NCBI GenBank assembly: GCA_008080595.1
Contig: VIKI01000065.1
Location: 1-40,689, forward strand
Length of the DNA: 40,689 nt
Reading direction: 5' to 3'
Origin: Comamonadaceae bacterium
GTDB lineage: Bacteria > Pseudomonadota > Gammaproteobacteria > Burkholderiales > Burkholderiaceae_C
Part shown: positions 15,712 to 22,612 of the stretch, piece by piece
How positions within the stretch are numbered: position 1 is the first letter of the stretch
Layout: the number at the start of each line of letters is the position of its first letter
Translations under genes and position numbers: made by a program
The notes under the pieces: model-generated
Database searches by the model: none
The model's input: only the letters and a program-made list of their open reading frames with translations
What the model was told of the DNA's origin: nothing

Positions 15712-16457
15712 CCGTCACCTTTTTGATTGCCCCTGATTTTTCTCCAGAGCGTTTTGCTGGCTGGCATATGCTCAACACCGCTTTGCAACGCCGTTCAGGC
15801 TTTCATCTCCATTTGGTGACACCTGCGACAGCCCACGAGCAATCCGAATTCCTGGCTGCTGGTCAAGCAGACTTGGTGTACGCCAATCCTTTTGACGCGG
15901 TCGACATGATTCGTACCCAGGGCTATGTGCCATTTGCTCGTCCTGCACAGCACTATGACGAGATGGTCATTGCGACAGGAATTGAGTCAGGTGTTGGTGT
16001 CGTTGAAGATTTGCGACCGGGTTGCCGCATTGCAATGACCGAAAATCGTGATGTGAAATTGATTGGATTGCGTCTGCTTGAGCCTGCAGACCTGACAGAG
16101 TCTCAAATTGACTGGGTTCCTGTAGATAGTTATCAGGCTGCTGCGCGCAAAGCCATCAAAGGTGAGGTGGAGGCCGCGTTTTTTCTGGCAGATGCCTACT
16201 CTTCTCTGACCAAGTTGACGCGTAGCCATTTACGTGTTCTGGTTGAGAGCGCTATTCATGATATTTCTCATGTGCTTTTGGCACATCCGCGCATGTCGGG
16301 TCAACTTGCCCCCATCGAAAAAGCATTTTTGGGTATCGGCCAAATGCCAGGTGATGTTGAGCTTTTGGATGCGCTTGGTTTGGTCCATGGATTTGAAGCA
16401 ATGTCCCAGGAGCAGGCCGAGTTCATGATTGACTTGATGGATACCCTGATGGATTGA
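15708..16457 (+). CDS. PhnD-like substrate-binding protein without signal peptide
   Basis: The 249-residue protein shows the two-lobed PhnD/phosphonate-binding pattern. FLIAPDFSPERFAGWHMLNTA comes first, then ADLVYANPFDAVDMIRTQGY in the first lobe, GCRIAMTENRDVKLIGLRLL at the hinge, and VEAAFFLADAYSSL in the second lobe. Exported family members start with a signal peptide; here the fold begins at residue 2, so it should stay in the cytoplasm. No ABC permease or ATPase is adjacent. It may bind a small ligand as the input to the neighbouring PAS and Roadblock proteins. ATG 15708 overlaps the PAS stop. Confidence 0.75.
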   Translation: MTVTFLIAPDFSPERFAGWHMLNTALQRRSGFHLHLVTPATAHEQSEFLAAGQADLVYANPFDAVDMIRTQGYVPFARPAQHYDEMVIATGIESGVGVVEDLRPGCRIAMTENRDVKLIGLRLLEPADLTESQIDWVPVDSYQAAARKAIKGEVEAAFFLADAYSSLTKLTRSHLRVLVESAIHDISHVLLAHPRMSGQLAPIEKAFLGIGQMPGDVELLDALGLVHGFEAMSQEQAEFMIDLMDTLMD

Positions 16458-16468
16458 GGTGTAAACAC

Positions 16469-17056
16469 GTGACAACACTTGCATCCAATGACGTTGATCA
16501 GGCACGCAAGGCATTGCGTCGTCATGCACGCAGCATCATGCGTGAGGCCTCCAATGTCAGTGCCCATTTAGGGCGATTGCACGCAGCTTTGACTTTGGCA
16601 GGGTCTGAGCCTGCCCAAGGTGCATTGGCTGACATGTTTGTTGCTTTTGGTGAATCGCAATCTGTTCTAAAGCGAGCCGGACTTGAACTGGCGCGAGATC
16701 GACTGGCCGGTCATGTGCTGCGCTGGTTTGAATCCCAGGTTGAGGCTCCCGCGCTCTATCACATCACACCATTGGCTACGCGATGGAGTGTGCTCGCAAC
16801 ATCCTCTGCGGACATATCTACGCGTGCAAGGCGTTGCAGTGTCGATGATTCTCGGCTGCTGGCTGCCCAAGCCATTGGGGCTATTGAGCGCAAAGACGAA
16901 AAGTCCTTGCAGGAATTCCTTCATCACTGTGTCACATGCCATGATAATTTGGCCTTTATGTTGGCGCGCCGAGCCATGTTACGTACTGGGGTCGAGCTTC
17001 CTCCAGAGTGGGATTTGACCAGTAAGCAGTTGGAGCAATCCATGGAGTTGACATGA
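16469..17056 (+). CDS. Helical protein of unknown function with a CxxCH motif
   Basis: The 195-residue protein is not recognised. Its first half is almost wholly helical (QARKALRRHARSIMREASN, HLGRLHAALTLAGSEPAQ). Near the C-terminus LHHCVTCHDNLAFMLARRAM contains C154-x-x-C157-H158, the form of a haem c attachment site, although no signal peptide precedes it. A zinc or Fe-S ligand set is an alternative. GTG 16469 is preferred, since GAGGTG sits six bases upstream; TTG 16454 is possible. It starts eleven bases after the PhnD-like gene and overlaps the next gene as ATGA, so it belongs to the same operon. Confidence 0.7.
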   Translation: MTTLASNDVDQARKALRRHARSIMREASNVSAHLGRLHAALTLAGSEPAQGALADMFVAFGESQSVLKRAGLELARDRLAGHVLRWFESQVEAPALYHITPLATRWSVLATSSADISTRARRCSVDDSRLLAAQAIGAIERKDEKSLQEFLHHCVTCHDNLAFMLARRAMLRTGVELPPEWDLTSKQLEQSMELT

Positions 17057-17889
17057 AATTGAAAGTGCTGGGCATGTCGGCTAGGGATGCCATTGCTTTT
17101 GACATGTTCATGCAAAAATCCATGACGGGCTGGCATTGGGAGCACCTCCTGGTGGCTTCTACGATGAAATGGGCGGATGCAGATATTTTGGTCGTAGATA
17201 TGGCGGCACACGGTTGGGCTCATGGCAACGATGCCAATTTGGCTCAGTTGAAACAGCTTGTGGGTCAGCAACCTGCTGTGTTGCTCATTTCTGCACAGGA
17301 TCACACTTGGAGTGGGTTAATGTCTGCATGGCATGTTTCCCAGTGGACTTGGTTGGCCAAACCCTATGGTGCTCAGCGCATGCGTGAGGTGCTGACTCAG
17401 ATTAAGAGTACTCAAAATACATCACATCTGAAGGTGTCCTCCATTAGGGAAAAAGTTTTACCTGCCAAGGAAGTTGTCGCTGAAGTTCATGAAGCGATAC
17501 ATTCCAGGATAGCTGGTTCACCGTCTGTATCGACTTTAAGCCCTGATGCCTTGGCTACTCAGCTGTCCCACATGCCACTTGATCGATACACCTTGTTGCG
17601 ACAAATGTTGCATGGCATCCAGACTCAGATTCCTTTCGAGATGCGCTTTACCGTTCAAAATTCATTGATAGTGAACCCCGAAAATGATTGGATTGCAACC
17701 AATACACCCGTACAGGTGATTACACGTGTGTGTGACAGCAATGCCTTGGCCAAGGCTGTGACCGTTCGCGAATTGGATGTAGGTGAGGCGCAAGAGCGAG
17801 CACATCGACTTGGCATGGAGTTTAAAGACCTGGACATTTTTTTACATGAAGTTTTAACGGGTCTAAGCTTGCAGAAGACGGTCGAATAG
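17053..17889 (+). CDS. Degenerate receiver-domain protein with novel C-terminal domain
   Basis: The first ~115 of 278 residues follow the response-regulator receiver pattern: ADADILVVDM with Asp49 at the phosphoacceptor strand, VLLISAQ with Ser80 at the Thr/Ser switch, and WLAKPYGAQRMREVL with the invariant-type Lys103. The acidic pair expected after strand 1 is missing (VLGMSARD), so phosphorylation is doubtful. A linker near residues 120-165 leads to an alpha/beta C-terminal part (LDRYTLLRQMLHGIQ, WIATNTPVQVITRV, LDIFLHEVLTGL) that I do not recognise. The gene overlaps its upstream neighbour by four bases. It may act as a protein-interaction module in the Roadblock/PAS cassette. Confidence 0.68.
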   Translation: MKLKVLGMSARDAIAFDMFMQKSMTGWHWEHLLVASTMKWADADILVVDMAAHGWAHGNDANLAQLKQLVGQQPAVLLISAQDHTWSGLMSAWHVSQWTWLAKPYGAQRMREVLTQIKSTQNTSHLKVSSIREKVLPAKEVVAEVHEAIHSRIAGSPSVSTLSPDALATQLSHMPLDRYTLLRQMLHGIQTQIPFEMRFTVQNSLIVNPENDWIATNTPVQVITRVCDSNALAKAVTVRELDVGEAQERAHRLGMEFKDLDIFLHEVLTGLSLQKTVE

Positions 17890-17935
17890 GTCTTTGGGCT
17901 ATTTTCCACAAGGTAATTTATTCTTTTGATTCATC

Positions 17936-18553
17936 ATGACACACCCTACATCTGACTGGTTCATGTTGACACCTTCAGGTGTCTTACGCGCTTTTAGCTC
18001 GGCTCAACCAGACCCTACGGCACGCTCGATGCAGGTGTTGCTCACCGGTGATTGTGCGCTGGAGCAGGTCAATTGGATGCGTATCGCCGGTCTGGATGCG
18101 CCGCAGATTGCAGAGATGCAAGCACAAGGTTGGGTTCAAGCTCTGTCGCGTCCATTACAAGGACCTGATGCCAAATTAGATGATTTTTTGCAGCATGTCA
18201 TCGCTTCACTGTCAGCTGAGCGTCGAGCGGTGCTGGCCTCACAGGAAGGTTTTTGCCTAGGGCGCAGTGGACTGACTCAAGACGAGGCCGATGTTCTCAG
18301 TGCTGCTGCTGCAGATTTTTCGGAATTTGCTGCGCGTCAATCCAGGCGAGGCTGGCGTGGTGCATCAGGTTATGTGGCTTTCCACTCGGATCCTGAATTT
18401 TTGTTACCAGACCATGCTTTTGTGCCTTTTTGGGTCGACGGTACTGGTTATTGGCTGATTTTGCTTGGTGAACCGCTGCTCAATAGCCCGGCTTTGGTGG
18501 AGTTGCTTTGGGGAATCAAACAAGCCGGAACCAGGTTTTCATCAGGTGGGTAA
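17936..18553 (+). CDS. Divergent Roadblock-like protein
   Basis: The 205-residue protein has an N-terminal part of unknown type (WFMLTPSGVLRAFSSAQ, VNWMRIAGLDAPQIAEM). A C-terminal half follows resembling a Roadblock/LC7 fold: RAVLASQEGFCLGRSGLTQDEADVLSA continues into a helix, then GYVAFHSD, FVPFWVDGTGYWLILLG and a last helix SPALVELLWGIKQAG. The similarity is structural in pattern only and needs a profile search. It is 46 bases downstream of the receiver-like gene and ends in a terminator hairpin, so it is probably the last gene of the cassette that began with a typical Roadblock protein. Confidence 0.65.
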   Translation: MTHPTSDWFMLTPSGVLRAFSSAQPDPTARSMQVLLTGDCALEQVNWMRIAGLDAPQIAEMQAQGWVQALSRPLQGPDAKLDDFLQHVIASLSAERRAVLASQEGFCLGRSGLTQDEADVLSAAAADFSEFAARQSRRGWRGASGYVAFHSDPEFLLPDHAFVPFWVDGTGYWLILLGEPLLNSPALVELLWGIKQAGTRFSSGG

Positions 18554-18571
18554 ACGCTACACCACCTGATG
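18540..18571. terminator. Convergent terminator hairpin
   Basis: CATCAGGTGG (18540-18549) and CCACCTGATG (18562-18571) form a perfect 10-bp stem with a 12-nt loop spanning the stop codon of the last cassette gene. It lies between convergent genes and is followed by TTCATTTACTT on the plus strand. It could stop transcription in both directions. Confidence 0.6.
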
Positions 18572-18576
18572 TTCAT

Positions 18577-19665
18577 TTACTTCAAATCAGTTGCCAGCAC
18601 CTGAATAATACGCTGGGCCTCTGCGGCAGGAGCTGGAGAACCATCCAGATTTTGTACAGAAACAGCAGTGACATTGCCTTGGCTCACCACTGAAATACGG
18701 AATTTTTGTGGAGCGTTGTCTTTTTTGGATGAGCTGAACAAATTGCTGAAAAATCCAGGTTCAGCCTTGTCGGGAACAGACGCTACATAACGCACAAAGT
18801 AAATGCCTTTGCTGCGATCACGGTCTTCCACCGTGAAGTTTGTTCGATCCAACGACAAACCGACTCGACGCCAGGCCCGGTCAAATCCTTCCTCAAGTTG
18901 AACTACTGGTTGACCATTTGATTGGCTAATTTGAGCACCACGCTGAGTGATACCCGCAGCCACAATCACCTTTGATTGCTCTTGACTCACACCGAGTTTG
19001 ACCATCAGGCGACGCAAAAATTCAGCTTCGAGTTCCGGGTCGGCAGCGCGTGGCTGCCAGACAGTCTGATCTTTATTCGCTGAACTGTAGACCTCAATCA
19101 TGCCTCTATGGCTGATGAAGAGGTCGGTTCCGCCATTGGCGTTACGTTCAAGCCGGGTACGAAATTTGTCGCGTTCACCTGTGGAGTACAAAGAGTCAAA
19201 TACTTTGCCTAAGGTGTTTCGAATGAAGTCTTGTGGAATCTTGGCGCGATTTTCAGCCCAGTCGGTTTCCATAATTCCCAGATTGGTTTGATCCATAGCC
19301 AGCAAAAAGCCATTTTCCTGCCAGAAGTCCTTGACCTGATCCCAGAGTTTGTCCGCTGGACGATCTATTACCAACCAACGCTGTGTTCCTGCTCGCTCAA
19401 TTCGAACATCACCAAGGGTCGTCACAGCTGTTGGTGTCGTTTGCACGCTGGTTTGGCCAAGCTGAAAACTCGATGCGGTGACTGGTGCACCAGGAGCTGC
19501 ATAACGCGTTTCGCGCGAAAGTTGTGTCAAATCCGGGGGGATTTCAAGCGAAGGGGCTTTGCCCGCACTTTTGTAGTCCACTTTGTCGCCCTGGAGAACC
19601 GAGCAGGCTCCCAAGGTGAGGCTCAAGCCAAGAAGTGCAAATTTGGAAAATTGGTTCACAGACAT
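18577..19665 (-). CDS. bamC: Outer membrane assembly lipoprotein BamC
   Basis: The 362-residue product begins MSVNQFSKFALLGLSLTLGA with lipobox LGAC (Cys21), followed by the BamC N-terminal unstructured stretch YKSAGKAPSLEIPPDL that binds BamD. Two helix-grip domains follow, beginning near RWLVIDRPADKLWDQVKDF and GFDRAWRRVGLSLDRTN. BamC is an accessory lipoprotein of the beta-barrel assembly machine. It lies directly downstream of dapA, the same order as E. coli dapA-nlpB. ATG 19665 is chosen because the signal peptide fits; a TTG at 19677 would add four residues. Confidence 0.88.
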   Translation of the reverse strand: MSVNQFSKFALLGLSLTLGACSVLQGDKVDYKSAGKAPSLEIPPDLTQLSRETRYAAPGAPVTASSFQLGQTSVQTTPTAVTTLGDVRIERAGTQRWLVIDRPADKLWDQVKDFWQENGFLLAMDQTNLGIMETDWAENRAKIPQDFIRNTLGKVFDSLYSTGERDKFRTRLERNANGGTDLFISHRGMIEVYSSANKDQTVWQPRAADPELEAEFLRRLMVKLGVSQEQSKVIVAAGITQRGAQISQSNGQPVVQLEEGFDRAWRRVGLSLDRTNFTVEDRDRSKGIYFVRYVASVPDKAEPGFFSNLFSSSKKDNAPQKFRISVVSQGNVTAVSVQNLDGSPAPAAEAQRIIQVLATDLK

Positions 19666-19697
19666 CCTTTGGGTCAATAGTCAGAACAGTGTCGGGC

Positions 19698-20547
19698 TCA
19701 AATCAGGCCAACAGCGCGCATGGCAGCTTCAACCACCGGCTCGTTGGCTGGGGTCAATTCGGTTAATGGCAAACGCATGGTGCCACCGCACAGGTTCATG
19801 CGAGCAGCAGCCCACTTGACCGGAATAGGGTTGGCCTCCACAAACAGATTCTTGTGCAGAGGCATCAATTTGAACTGGATGTCCATGGCGCGTTTGACAT
19901 CACCTGCCAAAGCTGCCATGCACAGTTCATGCATCAGGCGCGGAGCCACATTGGCTGTCACGCTGATATTGCCATGACCACCGCACAGCATCAGTGCGAC
20001 AGCCGTGGGGTCATCACCGGAATAAATGGCGAAGTTTTTCGGCGCTTGTTTGATCAGCCACTGGGCGCGGTCAATATTGCCGGTAGCTTCCTTGATACCC
20101 ACAATGCCAGGAACTTCTGCCAGACGCAAGACCGTTTCCACCGCCATATCTGCCACGGAACGCCCTGGCACGTTGTACAAAATCAGGGGCAACTCAACCG
20201 CTTCAGCAATCGCTTTGAAGTGTCGGTACTGCCCCTCTTGGGTTGGCTTGTTGTAGTAAGGTACAACTTGAAGTTGGCTGTCGGCCCCCACTTTTTTGGC
20301 GAACTTGGCCAATTCAATAGCTTCAGCCGTACAGTTGGAACCACAACCGGCCATGATGGGCACGCGCCCGGCAGCTTGCTCAACCGCCACCCGGATGATT
20401 TCACAATGCTCGGCGACGCTGACCGTGGGTGACTCCCCCGTGGTACCGACAACACCCACACAATCCGTACCCTCGGCCACATGCCAGTCGATCAGGGGTC
20501 ACCAAGGCAACAATACTGCCGGTAAGGGGGCGCTGAGGAAGTGTCAT
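19698..20547 (-). pseudogene. dapA: 4-hydroxy-tetrahydrodipicolinate synthase, frameshifted near its 5' end
   Basis: From ATG 20547 the frame reads [18 protein letters not shown], the expected DapA start, then changes frame at about 20495. In another frame [23 protein letters not shown] follows and runs intact to the stop at 19698. About 14-15 residues normally lying between VTP and LIDWH (the MxxDGSVDY-like region) are missing. The rest keeps [14 protein letters not shown] with the catalytic tyrosine, and GIKEATG with the Schiff-base lysine. DapA condenses pyruvate with aspartate semialdehyde for lysine and diaminopimelate. A GTG at 20480 could start a 260-residue protein lacking the first barrel strand. 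Either the gene is broken or the sequence has an error here. Confidence 0.85.
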
Positions 20548-20575
20548 CTTGAGTTTTTGTGAAAAAAGTAACTGA

Positions 20576-21151
20576 TTATTCTAGCGAGAGTAGGTGGCGT
20601 GCAGGCATCTGTGCTGATTCTGGTGTCACGGGTGCGTTGACGGCTGCAATGCGTTGAACAAAACGTGCAGGTTGCGCCAGAAAACCATCTTCAAAAGCAA
20701 TCACCCGAAGGTCTTTGCACCACTGCAGCAACTCCGCTGGCTTGAGCAAAAAATCAGCTCGCGAGGGTTTGCCAACGCTTTCATTGCCATCGGCAAACGT
20801 TTCATACAGCAGCAAACCGCCAGGGGCAAGGCTGGCCAGCAGGGTCGGAAACAATGGCCGCCAGAGATAGTTGGTGACGATGACCGCATCAAATGTTTGT
20901 GGCTGCCCCTCACAGATCAACGGCCATGGCCCGTTTTCAATATCAGCTTGTAGAGCTGTTCCGTACACACGGGCCGAGTCAATCGCCTCAGTCGAGCGGT
21001 CAATGCCCACGCAGTGACAGCCTTGTTCGGTCAAGTATTTCATATGTCGGCCATGGCCACATGCAACGTCGAGAACCTCGGCTCCCGTGGGTAACAAGTG
21101 TGCCCAGCGTTTCACCCAAGCAGAGGGCTCACTCAAAAGATGAGCATCCAT
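20576..21151 (-). CDS. Class I SAM-dependent methyltransferase
   Basis: The 191-residue protein has the Rossmann methyltransferase motif I VLDVACGHGRHMKYL (near residues 25-40), the acidic residue closing strand 2 in CVGIDRS, and FDAVIVTNYLWRPLFPTLLASLAPGG spanning motifs II-III. Its size resembles TehB/UbiE-like small methyltransferases. The substrate is unknown. ATG 21151 shares one base with the stop of a 41-codon upstream gene (TGATG), so translation is coupled; an upstream extension to 21253 in this frame is discarded for that reason. It sits about 28 bases upstream of dapA on the same strand. Confidence 0.8.
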   Translation of the reverse strand: MDAHLLSEPSAWVKRWAHLLPTGAEVLDVACGHGRHMKYLTEQGCHCVGIDRSTEAIDSARVYGTALQADIENGPWPLICEGQPQTFDAVIVTNYLWRPLFPTLLASLAPGGLLLYETFADGNESVGKPSRADFLLKPAELLQWCKDLRVIAFEDGFLAQPARFVQRIAAVNAPVTPESAQMPARHLLSLE

Positions 21152-21276
21152 CAAAAACACCCCCACACCTGATTGGCCAGCGTCAGCATGAAATCGGGCC
21201 GCGTGTACATGGCAAATACCAAAGTCAACATGCCAGCCAAGACCAAGGTCCACACCAACTTATGGGGCAGCTTCAT
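21151..21276 (-). CDS. Small single-pass membrane protein (41 aa)
   Basis: An ATG at 21276 opens a 41-codon gene whose product begins MKLPHKLVWTLVLAGMLTLV and ends QVWGCF. One hydrophobic helix spans roughly residues 7-23, flanked by basic residues at the N-terminus (N-in expected) and a short polar tail with YTRPDF. The stop TGA overlaps the methyltransferase ATG by one base. It is too short for usual gene finding, but its position, codon pattern and coupling support it. It starts three bases downstream of the MFS gene stop codon. Function unknown. Confidence 0.6.
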   Translation of the reverse strand: MKLPHKLVWTLVLAGMLTLVFAMYTRPDFMLTLANQVWGCF

Positions 21277-21279
21277 ACA

Positions 21280-22500
21280 TCAAGCTCCATGCTGAACCGG
21301 CGTGCGCACCAAGGCCGTTTCCTTGATGGGCAAATTCAGCAATGCTGCCAGCACCCCCAAACCAATCGCGATGTACCAAACCAGATCGTAGTTTCCAGTT
21401 CGGTCATACAACACACCACCCAGCCAAACCCCTAAAAATGAACCAATTTGGTGGCTGAAAAACACAAAGCCGCTCAACATGGACAAATGGGCTATACCAA
21501 AAATCTGGGCTACCGCTGCATTGGTGGGGGGCACGGTAGATAACCACAACACGCCAATCACCGCAGAAAACACGTAGACACTCATGGGTGTCAAGGGCAC
21601 GGCTAAAAACACGCTGATCACAATGGCGCGCGCCAGGTAAATGAAAGCCAGGATGTATCTTTTCTCAACTTTCTGACCCAACAAGCCAGAGGCATAGGTG
21701 CCCAACACATTGAACAAACCAATCAGCGCCAGGGAGTAACTGGCCACCTGGGGAGCAAGACCCTGGTCTTTCAAATAACTGGGCATGTGTACGCCGATAA
21801 ATACCACCTGAAAACCACACACAAAATAGCCCGCCATCAGCAATTGGAAACTGCGGTACGGGAAAGCCTCACGAAGCGCCTGCATGATCGACTGGTCACG
21901 GAAATGCCCAGCCCCGTCTCGAAAATGCGGCTCACGTAAGCCCCAGGCCAAAGGAATCATCAGCAAGGCAGCCGCAGCCAAGGCCACCAAAGCCTGTTGC
22001 CAGCCCATGCTGTTGATCAAAAAACCTTCTGTGGGCACCATTAAAAATTGGCCGAACGACCCCGCTGCGGCGGCAATCCCCATGGCCCATGAACGCCTGC
22101 TGGCACTGATGTTGCGGCCAATCACACCGTAGACGATGGCATACGTGGTGCCCGCCTGCGCCATCCCAATCAAGCCACCAGCCGTCAGTGAAAACATGAG
22201 TGCTGATGTGGCATAGGCCATACCTACCAAGCCCATGGCGTATAAAACTGACCCCGCCAAAATGACCCGGAATGCACCGAAACGATCCGCCAGCATGCCT
22301 GCAAAAATACCGGAAACGCCCCACACCAGATTCTGGATGGCAATGGCAAAAGCAAATGTTTCGCGGCTCCAGTTTTGGGCTTGGGTGATGGGCTGAAGCC
22401 ATAAGCCAAAACCGTGTCGAATGCCCATAGACAAAGTCACAATGGCTGCGCCGCAGATCAAAACCTGCTGGATGGAAAGTGCTTTGGGGCGGTGTGTCAT
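21280..22500 (-). CDS. MFS transporter (monocarboxylate/oxalate-formate type)
   Basis: The 406-residue protein has about twelve hydrophobic helices in two halves. The loop after helix 2 reads GMLADRFGAFRVIL, the major-facilitator signature between helices 2 and 3. An early GIRHGFGLWLQPITQAQNWSRETFAFAIA segment resembles the oxalate/formate and monocarboxylate group of the family. It should move a small organic acid across the inner membrane; the substrate is unknown. ATG 22500 is preferred; the 77 extra codons upstream contain no membrane segment and overlap the divergent parE promoter and start. The small membrane protein and methyltransferase follow on the same strand. Confidence 0.82.
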   Translation of the reverse strand: MTHRPKALSIQQVLICGAAIVTLSMGIRHGFGLWLQPITQAQNWSRETFAFAIAIQNLVWGVSGIFAGMLADRFGAFRVILAGSVLYAMGLVGMAYATSALMFSLTAGGLIGMAQAGTTYAIVYGVIGRNISASRRSWAMGIAAAAGSFGQFLMVPTEGFLINSMGWQQALVALAAAALLMIPLAWGLREPHFRDGAGHFRDQSIMQALREAFPYRSFQLLMAGYFVCGFQVVFIGVHMPSYLKDQGLAPQVASYSLALIGLFNVLGTYASGLLGQKVEKRYILAFIYLARAIVISVFLAVPLTPMSVYVFSAVIGVLWLSTVPPTNAAVAQIFGIAHLSMLSGFVFFSHQIGSFLGVWLGGVLYDRTGNYDLVWYIAIGLGVLAALLNLPIKETALVRTPVQHGA

Positions 22501-22575
22501 ACATGGAATATAACGAATTGGCACAGCATCCAGGTCACAGCCACAGCACCTTTGTATAACCACTGTTTTCATATA

Positions 22576-22604
22576 CAGTTGTTTGCCGGTCACCTGATTA
22601 CAAT
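22576..22604 (+). promoter_or_regulatory. Possible parE promoter
   Basis: GATTACAAT holds a good -10 hexamer (TACAAT, 22599-22604) eight bases before the parE start. The -35 at the right distance (CAGTTG, 22576-22581) matches the consensus poorly. With so short a leader the mRNA would be nearly leaderless. Only the -10 is persuasive. Confidence 0.3.
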
Positions 22605-22612
22605 GCAGCGCT

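Noticed and set aside
21152-21253. N-terminal extension of the methyltransferase
   Set aside because: The extra 34 residues are unlike methyltransferases and overlap the 41-codon membrane protein in another frame.
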